From the NCBI GenBank assembly GCA_945901025.1, contig CAMDJW010000007.1, positions 1-64,000 of the forward strand: DNA of 64,000 nt, read 5' to 3'. Below are positions 29,428 through 38,514 of the stretch, piece by piece; position 1 is the first letter of the stretch, and every line of letters begins with the position of its first letter. The stretch comes from Spirosoma fluviale (GTDB taxonomy: Bacteria > Bacteroidota > Bacteroidia > Cytophagales > Spirosomataceae). Made by a program: the position numbers and the translations under genes. Under the pieces are notes generated by a model. The model did no database searches and was not told the origin of the DNA. It was given only the letters and a program-made list of their open reading frames with translations.

Positions 29428-30204
29428 CTAAACTTTAACTTCCGCCCTTTTTAAAATCTCGTTAGCCAAGTTGATGTAACTTTTAGATCCGATGCTTAAA
29501 GGGTCATGTAACATGACTGGAATTCCGAAACTAGGAGATTCGCTTAAGCGAATATTGCGTGGAATGATGGTGTCAAAAACCAAATTTTTAAAATGTTTAC
29601 AGATCTCAGAAACAACTTGATTCGATAAGTTTAACCGAGTGTCAAACATGGTGAGCAAAATCCCTTCAATATTCAGATTAGTATTCAACCTTGTTTGAAT
29701 AATTTTAATCGTATTCATTAATTTCCCCAATCCTTCGAGTGCAAAATATTCGCATTGAACAGGAATGATGACTGTGTCTGAGGCGGTTAGGCTGTTGATG
29801 GTCAATAAACCTAGGGAAGGAGAGCAATCCAAAAATATATACTCATAATGACCACGAATACTTTCTAGGTGCTCTTTCAGAATGGTTTCCCGACTAATTG
29901 AATTAATGAGTTCTATTTCAGCACCGACTAAATTAATATCGGAAGGAATTAAATCAAGATTTTCAAACAATGAAGAGACGATGACACTTTTGATTTCAAT
30001 TCTACCCAATAAAATATCATAAATGGTGTATTCGCAGGTGCTTGGATCCAGACCCAAACCGGAAGTGCTGTTGGCCTGTGGATCGATGTCGATAATTAAT
30101 ACTTTTTTTCCTAAACTGGCTAAGCTGTAAGCCAAATTTATCGCGGTGGTGGTTTTGCCCACGCCGCCTTTTTGGTTTGCAATTGATATTATTTTCGCCT
30201 TCAT
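29428..30204 (-). CDS. parA: ParA/Soj family ATPase
   Basis: The 258-residue protein has a deviant Walker A motif [18 protein letters not shown] near residue 11, the switch region [14 protein letters not shown] and [16 protein letters not shown], and ends within the length usual for Soj-type ParA. Such ATPases move chromosomes, plasmids or cellular cargo along the nucleoid. No parB gene follows: the next 208 nt (29220-29427) hold no gene and then comes the sugar operon. It is therefore an orphan ParA with a small unknown gene upstream (6-nt gap). Whether it is the chromosomal segregation ParA or a cargo-positioning one cannot be told here. Confidence 0.9.
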   Translation of the reverse strand: MKAKIISIANQKGGVGKTTTAINLAYSLASLGKKVLIIDIDPQANSTSGLGLDPSTCEYTIYDILLGRIEIKSVIVSSLFENLDLIPSDINLVGAEIELINSISRETILKEHLESIRGHYEYIFLDCSPSLGLLTINSLTASDTVIIPVQCEYFALEGLGKLMNTIKIIQTRLNTNLNIEGILLTMFDTRLNLSNQVVSEICKHFKNLVFDTIIPRNIRLSESPSFGIPVMLHDPLSIGSKSYINLANEILKRAEVKV

Positions 30205-30210
30205 CTGAAT

Positions 30211-30480
30211 TTATTTTCGGCTAAAATCTGCTAAATCAAAAAAATAATCTTCGTTTAATAAAAACAATTTCCACTTTTTCATAAACGTTTTATAATCATG
30301 GCCGATCAATTTATTTTCAAGGGTAACCCCATCGGTTTCTTGCAAATTAAATTTGATTACGAGCAACTCTTTTTCTTCCAAATACTCGAAACAGACGTTT
30401 TCACACCTCTCGTATTTTATAAACTCGAAACCATCTTGATAATTTCGAAATCCCACCTTCCTGATTCTAATATATTTCAT
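30211..30480 (-). CDS. Small hypothetical protein upstream of parA
   Basis: An 89-residue protein, rich in Lys, Glu and aromatic residues, without signal peptide or membrane segment. I do not recognise a family. It ends 6 nt before the parA start and points the same way, so the two are probably co-transcribed. A competing frame on the opposite strand (30298-30495) is shorter and I treat it as a shadow. The first 15 residues (MKYIRIRKVGFRNYQ) look like an ordinary cytoplasmic start. The 225-nt gap to 30705 holds AT-rich sequence where the promoters for this gene and the GNAT gene must lie. Confidence 0.55.
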   Translation of the reverse strand: MKYIRIRKVGFRNYQDGFEFIKYERCENVCFEYLEEKELLVIKFNLQETDGVTLENKLIGHDYKTFMKKWKLFLLNEDYFFDLADFSRK

Positions 30481-30705
30481 TTAAAAGTTTGGTAAATACC
30501 TAATAATTTTCACCAAATATAATTCAAACCCAGTGTAAAATTTATGTTAATTCAGATGTTTAATCATTTATTAATCGTAAGGCAATATTCAGGTTATTTA
30601 TACAATATTGACATCAAAATACTTAACTTTTTATTCACTTTAATTTCACAATTCTGTATTCAAAAGCTTTTGAAAGGACACTATGTTTGCTGAAAATTTA
30701 ACTTC

Positions 30706-31251
30706 ATGGATTTATATATCGGCACCTACCGAGAAATGTCAGAAAAAGATCAGATTGAGATTCAAGGGCTCATTATAAAAGGCAATGAGGCGAATGCTAG
30801 CTTGGTAGAAAACCGACTTTATTCCTCCGCATTAACAGCCTATTTTAAAGATGGGGATTCCATCATGGCAACAACCAGTATTAAAATCCCAGAAACGTAT
30901 TATATCAATGAAGTTTTTAGCAAAGCACTGACCTATTTGAATCCTTCGAAATACATCTTTGAACTTGGATATGTGTTTGTCGAATCGCGATATAGAAATC
31001 AAAAGTTGGCTTCCATTCTATGCGCTGAGCTAATGAATAAATTTAAAAACGAGCACTTATTTTCGACCACGAGGACTGATAATCTAGGAATGCAATCCAT
31101 CCTACATACTTTAGGATTTGAACCGTCAGGTAAATCTTACTTAAGCTTATCAAAGACAAAATTACTCCAACTTTACATTCGGAATTGCCCCGTAATTAAT
31201 CAAGTAAAATCTCAGGAATTAATCTTTGACGATTGCATGAGTCAGGGATGA
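30706..31251 (+). CDS. GNAT-like acyltransferase
   Basis: A 181-residue protein with an apparent GNAT fold. The block YIFELGYVFVESRYRNQKLA resembles GNAT motif A, with the acetyl-CoA loop replaced by RYRNQKL, and the C-terminal LGMQSILHTLGFEPSGK resembles motif B. A long N-terminal region carries a NEAN...L pattern seen in some acyl-homoserine-lactone-synthase-like and GNAT hybrids. Substrate unknown. It is transcribed alone, away from the parA pair. Confidence 0.6.
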   Translation: MDLYIGTYREMSEKDQIEIQGLIIKGNEANASLVENRLYSSALTAYFKDGDSIMATTSIKIPETYYINEVFSKALTYLNPSKYIFELGYVFVESRYRNQKLASILCAELMNKFKNEHLFSTTRTDNLGMQSILHTLGFEPSGKSYLSLSKTKLLQLYIRNCPVINQVKSQELIFDDCMSQG

Positions 31252-31368
31252 TTTTCAAAAGGCCATTTTGCAAACCTTATAATCATTGTTTATTAAAAAT
31301 AAGATAATTATTTAGTAACATATGGATTACATTTTGAAAGTAATTTTACAATCAAATCCTTTAAAAAT

Positions 31369-32886
31369 ATGAACAAAATAAAATTTATTTACCCTATTTT
31401 AGTAGCGGTTACTTTGTTTTCTTGTCAAAAAGATGAAATTGCAACACCTTTAGAAAATACACAAAATGAAGATTTAAGCGGATATCAAGAAATAGCTTCG
31501 ATTAATTTAGGAGGTTTAGGTGCTGCAGAAATTACCGCTTTCGACCCAAGCACGAATAGACTATTCGCCGTAAATAACGGCTCAGAAAATAAGATAGACG
31601 TTATTGACATTAGTAATCCCGCTAGTATTTCAGTGATAAAGTCAATCAGTATGACCCCTTATGGTGGCTACGTTAATAGCGTTGCAGTAAGTAACGGAAA
31701 GTTAGCTGCAGCCATCGAATCAACAGACAAGCAAGCTCCTGGTAAAATAGTGGTATTTAATACGACTACTTACGCAGAAATTAAATCCATAACGGTGGGT
31801 GCATTGCCAGATATGGTCACCTTTTCACCAGACGGAAATTATATAATTTCAGCCAACGAAGGTGAACCAAGTGCCAATTATCTAAATGATCCAGAAGGAA
31901 CTATTTCAATTATTAAAGTATCGGACTATTCAGTAACTACCTTAAATTTTGCTTCGTTTGAAAGCCAATTAGCTAGTTTAACAGCTAAAGGATTTAGAAT
32001 TTTTGGACCCGGCAAAAATTTTAATAAAGACATTGAGCCAGAATACATAACCGTCTCTGATGATTCAAAAACAGCCTATGTTACCTTGCAAGAAAACAAT
32101 GCCATCGCTGAAGTAGACATTGCAAGTGCTACCATTAAGAAAATTACCCCACTAGGTTTTAAAGATTATTCGTTGGCTCCAAATGCAATTGATGTGAGCG
32201 ATCGAGATAATAAAATTGAGTTTAACCCTGTATCAAAACTTTTTGGAATCTATATGCCAGATGCGATCGCATTTTTAAATTACAATGGAACTCCTTATTT
32301 ATTTACAGCAAATGAAGGTGATTCAAGAGAATACACCGCGTTTACAGAAATGAAAAGAGTTGGTGCTGTTTCTTTAGATGCGACTAATTTTCCAAATGCT
32401 TCAGCACTTAAAACAGATTTGAATTTAGGAAGATTAAATATTACAACCACATTAGGAGACAATGATTCAGATGGCGATTTTGATGCATTGTATTCTTTAG
32501 GATCTAGATCGTTTAGTGTTTGGAATGCAACAACGGGTAGCCAAGTATTTGACAGCAAGAATGAACTTGACATTAAAGCAAAAGAACTTTCGATTTACGA
32601 TGATACAAGAAGTGATGACAAGTCGGTAGAGCCAGAATCAGTTTGTGTAGGTCGAGTTGGGAACAAAAATATTGCCATTGTCGGCTTAGAAAGAGCAGAC
32701 GCGTTTGCTATTTATGACATAACTATTCCAACCGCACCGGTTTTCGTGAAAATGTTTAAGACAGGCGATGCCCCTGAAGGAATTATTTTTATCCCCGCAT
32801 CCAAAAGTCCCATTAAGCAAAGTTTAATTGTCATCAGTAGCGAAAATGACGGTTTAGTTAAAATATATAAGTCAACTAAATTATAA
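31369..32886 (+). CDS. Choice-of-anchor I family beta-propeller lipoprotein
   Basis: The 505-residue protein has a lipoprotein signal with lipobox LFSC at about residues 16-19, so it should be lipidated and probably sits at the outer membrane. After a short linker comes a beta-propeller: repeated strands such as AAEITAFDPSTNRLFAVNNG, ALPDMVTFSPDGNYIISANEG and AIAFLNYNGTPYLFTANEGD. This matches the choice-of-anchor I family, sometimes linked with alkaline phosphatases and 5'-nucleotidases, but no phosphatase domain is fused here. Function unknown. A terminator hairpin follows at 32957. Confidence 0.78.
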   Translation: MNKIKFIYPILVAVTLFSCQKDEIATPLENTQNEDLSGYQEIASINLGGLGAAEITAFDPSTNRLFAVNNGSENKIDVIDISNPASISVIKSISMTPYGGYVNSVAVSNGKLAAAIESTDKQAPGKIVVFNTTTYAEIKSITVGALPDMVTFSPDGNYIISANEGEPSANYLNDPEGTISIIKVSDYSVTTLNFASFESQLASLTAKGFRIFGPGKNFNKDIEPEYITVSDDSKTAYVTLQENNAIAEVDIASATIKKITPLGFKDYSLAPNAIDVSDRDNKIEFNPVSKLFGIYMPDAIAFLNYNGTPYLFTANEGDSREYTAFTEMKRVGAVSLDATNFPNASALKTDLNLGRLNITTTLGDNDSDGDFDALYSLGSRSFSVWNATTGSQVFDSKNELDIKAKELSIYDDTRSDDKSVEPESVCVGRVGNKNIAIVGLERADAFAIYDITIPTAPVFVKMFKTGDAPEGIIFIPASKSPIKQSLIVISSENDGLVKIYKSTKL

Positions 32887-32956
32887 GGTAAAATAGGTTA
32901 GTATGTAATTCGTCTCACCTAGTTTTTTCTAACGAACTCGGGAAAAGGTTTATATC

Positions 32957-32995
32957 AAAAGGGTTTATGAAATAGAAATCATAAACCCTTTTTGT
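32957..32995 (+). terminator. Intrinsic terminator after the beta-propeller lipoprotein gene
   Basis: A perfect 14-bp inverted repeat (32957-32970 with 32979-32992) has an 8-nt loop and a T run at its 3' end. It lies 71 nt after the stop codon at 32886. The arms contain AAAAGGGTTTATGA and its complement. Confidence 0.8.
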
Positions 32996-33195
32996 TAGGC
33001 AAAAATCCACTTCGATTGGATCAAGAGCAAACGCATTAGTAGATGTGTTTACTATGACCATTATCAGAAAAATAATTGCACTACTAGCATCATTTCTTGG
33101 GACAAAAACTCTTGTGCTCCACATAGGTTGACGATGAAGGATTAATGAAGAAAAGTCTTGGTACGGGGAAAGAACTGCCAACCAAGCTATCTTAA

Positions 33196-33357
33196 ATATG
33201 CTTACTAGAAAGCCCTTTATATGCCCCCGATGCTTCTAATGAACGTCAAGGCGAAGCCATATCATTCAAAGCCGATCAAACAGAATTTATGACCATTTCT
33301 GAGACTAAAGCCTATCCGAATGATGTTTCCAGAATTAACTTATATCTAAGAAAATAA
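33196..33357 (+). pseudogene. Decayed C-terminal fragment of a PE-PGRS/esterase-like propeller protein
   Basis: An open frame without a start codon runs from after a TAA (33193) to a TAA at 33355-33357 and reads SPLYAPDASNERQGEAISF, then KADQTEFMTISETKAYPND and VSRINLYLRK. This aligns by eye with the C terminus of the lipoprotein encoded at 51296-52249 (GEGIAFAADGNGYYTISE ... VRLYFYKKK): shared G-E-x-I-x-F, TISE and the L-Y-x-x-K end. Only this tail remains. The rest of the 525-nt interval 32887-33411 holds terminators and no convincing gene; a 25-residue ATG frame at 33055 looks signal-peptide-like but ends at once. Confidence 0.6.
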
Positions 33358-33386
33358 AAAGGGATAGAAAAAATTTCTATCCCTTT
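33358..33386. terminator. Bidirectional terminator between the gene remnant and susD
   Basis: A 13-bp perfect stem (33358-33370 with 33374-33386) has an AAA loop and is flanked by A-rich and T-rich tracts. It overlaps the end of the remnant on the plus strand and lies 26 nt after the SusD-like stop on the minus strand. It probably ends the SusCD transcript. Confidence 0.8.
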
Positions 33387-33411
33387 AAAAAACCATTTTA
33401 TGAAATACTAA

Positions 33412-34998
33412 TTATTTAATCAACCACATTGGGTCGTTGATATCATCTTTACCAGCATATTGACTATCAATAGCGGCTTTGTAATTCGTTGCGTTAGCTG
33501 TTCTTTCTGTCGCTGGATAGATCCAACGCAAAGCAATACGATTCGAGTTTCCATTACCAACCCCAGAAGAGAACGCTGGGAAACCTGTCCTTCTCCAGTT
33601 GAAATAAGCTTCCATTCCTGAGTTCATGAAGAAGGCTGCATATTTTTGAGAAACGATTTTCTCAATTCCTGAAGCTGCATCATATTTAACTGAAGATTGC
33701 TCATAAAACGTATTGAAGTTGAAGTTAACCGTATACTTTACTAAGTCGGCAGCATCACGTGCACCTGACTTCGAGTACGTCATTGTATTAGCGCCCTCTG
33801 CGATCCCGTAAAATGATTGAGAAGCTTTAATGCCCTTAATATACCAATCTTCCGCTGAACCTGTAGCCCAACCACGTGCATATCCTTCAGCGATGTTGAA
33901 ACATAATTCAGGATACCCCACAAGGAATGTATTTTCACCTGTATATGTTTGATAGTAACGCGAACGGTTTTGGAAAGAGTAGATACCGGGAGCAAAACCT
34001 GCACCATTCGATAAACCTGCATTTCTTGCCATATCATCAATATTATCACCTGAACCTGCTCCACGATAAGCTGTAAAGTCTGAAGCTAATTTACCAGCCT
34101 TCAAATCAGCACCTGCAGGCTCGCAAGTAGCCATCACACGTGGATCCTGTGTCTTAGATAAAAATGCTACATACGTAGAAGCCATGTTTTGACGCGTTGC
34201 ATCGAAACCGAAGTTATCTGGATTAGAAGGATACTTGTTGAAGTTGTTCCATACAAATTGCAACGACTCCGCATTCGAGCCAAGCATTGGATATTTCGTT
34301 GGGTTACCAAGCATCTCAGCGAATTTAGCTTTAACACCTAATTCCGCATCCGCATCTTTCTTTGATAACGTAATCAAAACACGTAAGCGATAAGCGTTAA
34401 CCACTTTTTGCCACTTTTTCAAATCTCCATTGAAATAGAAATCACCTGAGATAGTCTCTCCTTTGGCAGCTAAAGCTGTCATATCACTATTCGCATCATC
34501 TAACCACTTTAAGATTTGCGTGTAGATAACTTTTTGTGAATCGTATTTAGGAGCCGTGTTTTGAATCCCTTTCAAGGATTCCGTCATCGGTAAATCCCCT
34601 ACACGCTTCGACATTTGATCAAAGAAATAAGCACGGAAGAACTTACCTAAGGCAGAATATCCATTCACGTCAGCTAAACCTAACTTCTTCGCTTCCTCTT
34701 CCATCTTTACTACGTTTTTCAACGTAGTATATTGGTTTGGCATTTGACCCAAGTTATATTCATTATTTGCATAATAATTATAGTTAGAGCAATAAAATTG
34801 ATTGTAACGCATCTCCCCAGAGAATGGACGACCATTGTCGTTTATGACGTTTAATTCGATCGACTGTAAAACTAATGATGCAGGAACTTGTACCGCGCGG
34901 TTAGAGTCTTTCTCCAACTGGTCGAAGGTCTTCTCACAACTGCTTAATGCAATTAGAGAGAAGCTCAACATGCCTAAAATTATATTTTTGATTTTCAT
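33412..34998 (-). CDS. SusD/RagB family substrate-binding lipoprotein
   Basis: Starting at the ATG at 34998 the protein has 528 residues; an ATG four codons earlier (35010) is also open. The signal MKIKNIILGMLSFSLIALSS followed by Cys is a classical lipobox. The rest fits the SusD-like family: alpha-helical TPR-type region around residues 110-230 and C-terminal EAYFNWRRTGFP and ALRWIYPATER motifs. SusD proteins cap the TonB-dependent SusC channel on the cell surface and bind its ligand. The gene is 30 nt after the susC-like gene. No glycoside hydrolase is in sight, so the ligand is not obviously a polysaccharide. Confidence 0.9.
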   Translation of the reverse strand: MKIKNIILGMLSFSLIALSSCEKTFDQLEKDSNRAVQVPASLVLQSIELNVINDNGRPFSGEMRYNQFYCSNYNYYANNEYNLGQMPNQYTTLKNVVKMEEEAKKLGLADVNGYSALGKFFRAYFFDQMSKRVGDLPMTESLKGIQNTAPKYDSQKVIYTQILKWLDDANSDMTALAAKGETISGDFYFNGDLKKWQKVVNAYRLRVLITLSKKDADAELGVKAKFAEMLGNPTKYPMLGSNAESLQFVWNNFNKYPSNPDNFGFDATRQNMASTYVAFLSKTQDPRVMATCEPAGADLKAGKLASDFTAYRGAGSGDNIDDMARNAGLSNGAGFAPGIYSFQNRSRYYQTYTGENTFLVGYPELCFNIAEGYARGWATGSAEDWYIKGIKASQSFYGIAEGANTMTYSKSGARDAADLVKYTVNFNFNTFYEQSSVKYDAASGIEKIVSQKYAAFFMNSGMEAYFNWRRTGFPAFSSGVGNGNSNRIALRWIYPATERTANATNYKAAIDSQYAGKDDINDPMWLIK

Positions 34999-35028
34999 TG
35001 CTTGAATCATTTATTAAAATGAAGAATA

Positions 35029-38000
35029 TTAGAATACTAAGTTTAAGTTAACGCCATAGCTTCTAACTGATGGAGTTTGAGTACCTGTAGCGCCGTCCGT
35101 CAAGTACTGAGATAAATCAGTATCTTTTGCTTCAGCGAAGTACAATAGGTTACGTCCTACGAAAGAAATGTTCGCGCCAGAAACTGACTTACCGAACCAC
35201 GTAGATGGAAGTTTAACACCTACCACAACTTCTTTCAACATTCCGAAAGAACGGCTCATTAAGTTTCCTTCGTTTGTGTTATAATAACGACCCACATAAT
35301 CTTGTACAAAAGTCTTCACTGTGTTAGGCGCGAATTGTAATTCAGAAAAGTTAGTCACCTTTCCGTTTACATCGTATTTAATCGCAGCGCCATTCGAAAC
35401 AACCACACCTTGACCTACAAATGCTTTCACACCTAACGCGTCTTGTGGACGAGCTTCAGCGAAAATACCTTTTGTCGTTCCAATGTGACGACCACCACGG
35501 TACGTTTGTTGCTGTGTATAGTTAATAATTTTACCACCGATACGACCATCAAATAAGAAGCTTAAGCTTACATTTTTATAAGTAAACTTATTATTCAAAC
35601 CGAAAACGAAATCCGGGTTAGCATTACCTAAGTATTGCGACTGCGTTCCAGCTAATCTTTCTGGAATACCAGCTTTAGTATTAATGATTTCTCCCGTAGG
35701 GGTACGAACAAAGGCAGAACCATAAATTCTATCCGTACGATCCCCTACTTTTAAGAACGTATTTAAGTTCGTGATACCTGGATAAATTTCAGTTAACGTC
35801 TGCTGGAAAGTAGAGTAGTTCGCTAATACATCCCAGCTAAAGTCTGCTATTTGAATTGGCGTTCCTGTTACGGAGATCTCATAACCTTTCTTCTGCGTCT
35901 TGATACCATTCACTAAAGCAGATGTGTAACCTGAAGTAGATGAGATAGGTAAAGAGAAGATCGAAGGACCATCATTCGAGATGAAATAAGCCGCATCGAT
36001 TGCAATACGATTTTTAAGTAAGCGTAAGTCCATACCAAATTCCGTCTGAGAAGTCTCTGATGGATTTAAGTTTGGATTACTCAATTCGTTACCATACGTT
36101 GCTCCTGTTTGGTTATTGTAAAAGAAACCAGTTGAGTATACCGTGTTGTTTTGGTAAGATGGACCATCGTAAGGTGAGTTATAGTTTTCACCTGAATAAG
36201 TTCCCACGCGGTTATCAATCGTAGATGATGTCAAACCATCCTTCACGTTTGCAAATGAACCACGGAATTTCAAGAAAGAAACTACCTCTGGTAAATTCAC
36301 ATAATCAGATAAAACGGTAACCGCTCCAAATGATGGATAGAAGAACGAGTTTTTACCCGCTGGCAATGTTGACAATTTATCAACACGACCTGTAGCGAAA
36401 ACTGTCAAGTATTTCTTGTAAGAAAAATCTGCGGAGTAGTAAGCAGAAAGAACATTCATGTCAGAACCAAAATTACCAACTTGAACAGGCAGAGCCGAGT
36501 TCGAGAAATTATATAATCCTGGAACGTTCAAATAGTTTGTAGAAGCGAACATCGACTTGTATTGAAAAACACGTTGAGATGCACCCGCATTAATTTTTGT
36601 ATTAAAGCCTGGTAAGATATCCTTGTCAAACGTTAATAATAATTCTGTATTATTCTCAAACAATGAACGACGATCCTCACGATAATCGCCACGACGCTCA
36701 TCACGACCATACGTACCTGCAGAGTAAGGGAATTTCTCTGTACGAACCATATCCCAAGTGGTTACTTGCGTACGAGCTAATAAGTTCAAGTTTTCATTAA
36801 ACGTGTAACGCAAAGAGGCTTGACCGATGACATCCGTCTTGTAATGCGAACGTAACCACTCATATGACATGAAGTAAGGATTATTGTAACGCTGGTATTC
36901 CGCATAGATTTGTTGAACACCTTCTTTACCTTTTTGCCAGTAGTTTTTCATATCATCCATGTTCCAGTCTGCTCCTGCCCAATAAACGATGTTATATATG
37001 ATCGAGTTAGGACCGTAGTTTACGTCTGGAATGTTCGGTGTGTATTGGCGGTTGTATTGTAAGTTGGATTCAAACTTCAATTTATTTGAAAACTTATAAT
37101 CAGCCGTAATGTTAAAGTTCGTCATGTTCAATTGGGTATTTGGAACAATACCTTTTTGATAGATATGTGACGTAGAGAAACGTAAATTGTATTTCTCTCC
37201 TGTGGCAGATACTGAAATGTTATTAGTAGAAAGTATGCCCGCTTCTAAGAAACGCTTCAAGTTATCTTTTCCACGTGCAATCCAAGGCGTGCCTGAACGC
37301 TTACCTGTGATCGGGTCAACCGGTGAATCATACTGAGGAATTAATTGGCCATTAAATTTTGGACCCCAACCACCATCATAATCACCATCATTTAAACCAC
37401 CCCCTTTACCATCACCGAAAGCATAAGAACCGTGATCACCAGGACCATATTCATCTTGCACTTCTGTGATAGCATAAAAACCTGATTGTAATTGAGTAGA
37501 AGAGTTCACCTCCACAGAGAAACCACGCTTGTCAGCTGAACCACGTTTTGTTGTGATTAATATCGCACCATTTTTTCCACGGAATCCATAAAGGGCCGAA
37601 GCAGAAGCTCCTTTCAAAACGGAATAGGTTTCGATATCATCTGGAGAAATATTCCAAGTATCAGAGTTGATCGGCACACCATCTACTACATATAAAATTG
37701 TTGAACTACCACGTAATGAGATATTAGGTTTTCTCAATAACTCCGGTTGAGCACCCACGGTCAAACCAGCCACGCGACCAGATAATGCGTTGATTGCATT
37801 TGGCTCACGTGCTTTGATTGTGCTTGAACCATCTACCGATTGAATAGCCACACCAATACGACGAACATCTTTTTTAATACCTAAGGCTGTGACAACCACC
37901 TCTTGTAATTGGCGACTATCCACATCCAAAATAACCTTTAATGTAGATTGATTACCCACAGTAACAGTTTTGCTTGTATAACCAATCATGGAAAATTCCA

Positions 38001-38250
38001 AAATTGAGTTAGTTGACGCAGAGACTGCAAACTGTCCATTTGCACCTGAATTTGTTCCCTTGTTTGTTCCATTAACCTTAATGGAAACACCTGGAATACC
38101 TGCATTATCATCACTCCCGATGACCACCCCTGTAATCGAGCGCTCTTGGGCATGGGCACCCAAAAAGGCCAACTGGCACAAGGTGAAAATGAACCAAAAA
38201 CTCTTTTTTAGAGTCATTTTGGATCCATGATTATATAAATTCTTTGTCAT
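35029..38250 (-). CDS. SusC/RagA family TonB-linked outer-membrane transporter
   Basis: The 1073-residue protein has a signal peptide (a start at 38217, MTLKKSFWFIFTLCQLAFLG, would be the more usual form and ends at AHAQ). It then has a CarboxypepD_reg-like domain (SITGVVIGSDDNAGIPGVSI), a plug domain with the SusC signature RKPNISLRGSSTILYVVDGVPI and SALYGFRGKNGAILITTKRG, and a C-terminal 22-strand barrel ending in an aromatic (GVNLNLVF). It imports a ligand through the outer membrane in partnership with the SusD-like protein. It is transcribed away from the phosphonate genes, sharing a 264-nt intergenic region. Confidence 0.93.
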   Translation of the reverse strand: MTKNLYNHGSKMTLKKSFWFIFTLCQLAFLGAHAQERSITGVVIGSDDNAGIPGVSIKVNGTNKGTNSGANGQFAVSASTNSILEFSMIGYTSKTVTVGNQSTLKVILDVDSRQLQEVVVTALGIKKDVRRIGVAIQSVDGSSTIKAREPNAINALSGRVAGLTVGAQPELLRKPNISLRGSSTILYVVDGVPINSDTWNISPDDIETYSVLKGASASALYGFRGKNGAILITTKRGSADKRGFSVEVNSSTQLQSGFYAITEVQDEYGPGDHGSYAFGDGKGGGLNDGDYDGGWGPKFNGQLIPQYDSPVDPITGKRSGTPWIARGKDNLKRFLEAGILSTNNISVSATGEKYNLRFSTSHIYQKGIVPNTQLNMTNFNITADYKFSNKLKFESNLQYNRQYTPNIPDVNYGPNSIIYNIVYWAGADWNMDDMKNYWQKGKEGVQQIYAEYQRYNNPYFMSYEWLRSHYKTDVIGQASLRYTFNENLNLLARTQVTTWDMVRTEKFPYSAGTYGRDERRGDYREDRRSLFENNTELLLTFDKDILPGFNTKINAGASQRVFQYKSMFASTNYLNVPGLYNFSNSALPVQVGNFGSDMNVLSAYYSADFSYKKYLTVFATGRVDKLSTLPAGKNSFFYPSFGAVTVLSDYVNLPEVVSFLKFRGSFANVKDGLTSSTIDNRVGTYSGENYNSPYDGPSYQNNTVYSTGFFYNNQTGATYGNELSNPNLNPSETSQTEFGMDLRLLKNRIAIDAAYFISNDGPSIFSLPISSTSGYTSALVNGIKTQKKGYEISVTGTPIQIADFSWDVLANYSTFQQTLTEIYPGITNLNTFLKVGDRTDRIYGSAFVRTPTGEIINTKAGIPERLAGTQSQYLGNANPDFVFGLNNKFTYKNVSLSFLFDGRIGGKIINYTQQQTYRGGRHIGTTKGIFAEARPQDALGVKAFVGQGVVVSNGAAIKYDVNGKVTNFSELQFAPNTVKTFVQDYVGRYYNTNEGNLMSRSFGMLKEVVVGVKLPSTWFGKSVSGANISFVGRNLLYFAEAKDTDLSQYLTDGATGTQTPSVRSYGVNLNLVF

Positions 38251-38277
38251 AAATAATTTGGTTTATTAAAATTTTGA

Positions 38278-38285
38278 CAAAAATA
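38278..38285 (-). promoter_or_regulatory. Possible -7 box for the susCD operon
   Basis: The complement of 38278-38285 reads TATTTTTG, a full match to TAnnTTTG, 28 nt upstream of the annotated susC start. I do not find a TTG at the expected distance, so this is a weak call. Confidence 0.35.
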
Positions 38286-38514
38286 AAGAGAGAATTTATC
38301 ATGTCCCTTAAGCAAAAAATAAGAAATGATTAAGAAAAATAAGGCTATGTGACCAAATTGTTTTCTTTTGAATAAACGATGTGTTATCACGCACAAAACA
38401 TAATATTAAATACAGGAATAATTCAATTTTATTTCTTTAATAAAAAATTTATATTGCAGTAACATAAAGGGGAGATTGAATTTGTTAATTTTACCATCAA
38501 CTATTTCTCAAATC

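Noticed and set aside
30560-30576. Two TTAATC motifs 11 nt apart upstream of the GNAT gene
   Set aside because: Such pairs are expected by chance in AT-rich spacers, and no second feature supports a binding site.
33055-33130. ATG frame of 25 codons, signal-peptide-like (MTIIRKIIALLASFLG)
   Set aside because: It stops at once and has no mature part; it might belong to the decayed gene but this cannot be shown.
32915-33181. Open frame of 88 codons on the minus strand in the gene-poor gap
   Set aside because: No motif, a start inside decayed sequence, and it runs through the terminator stem at 32957-32995.
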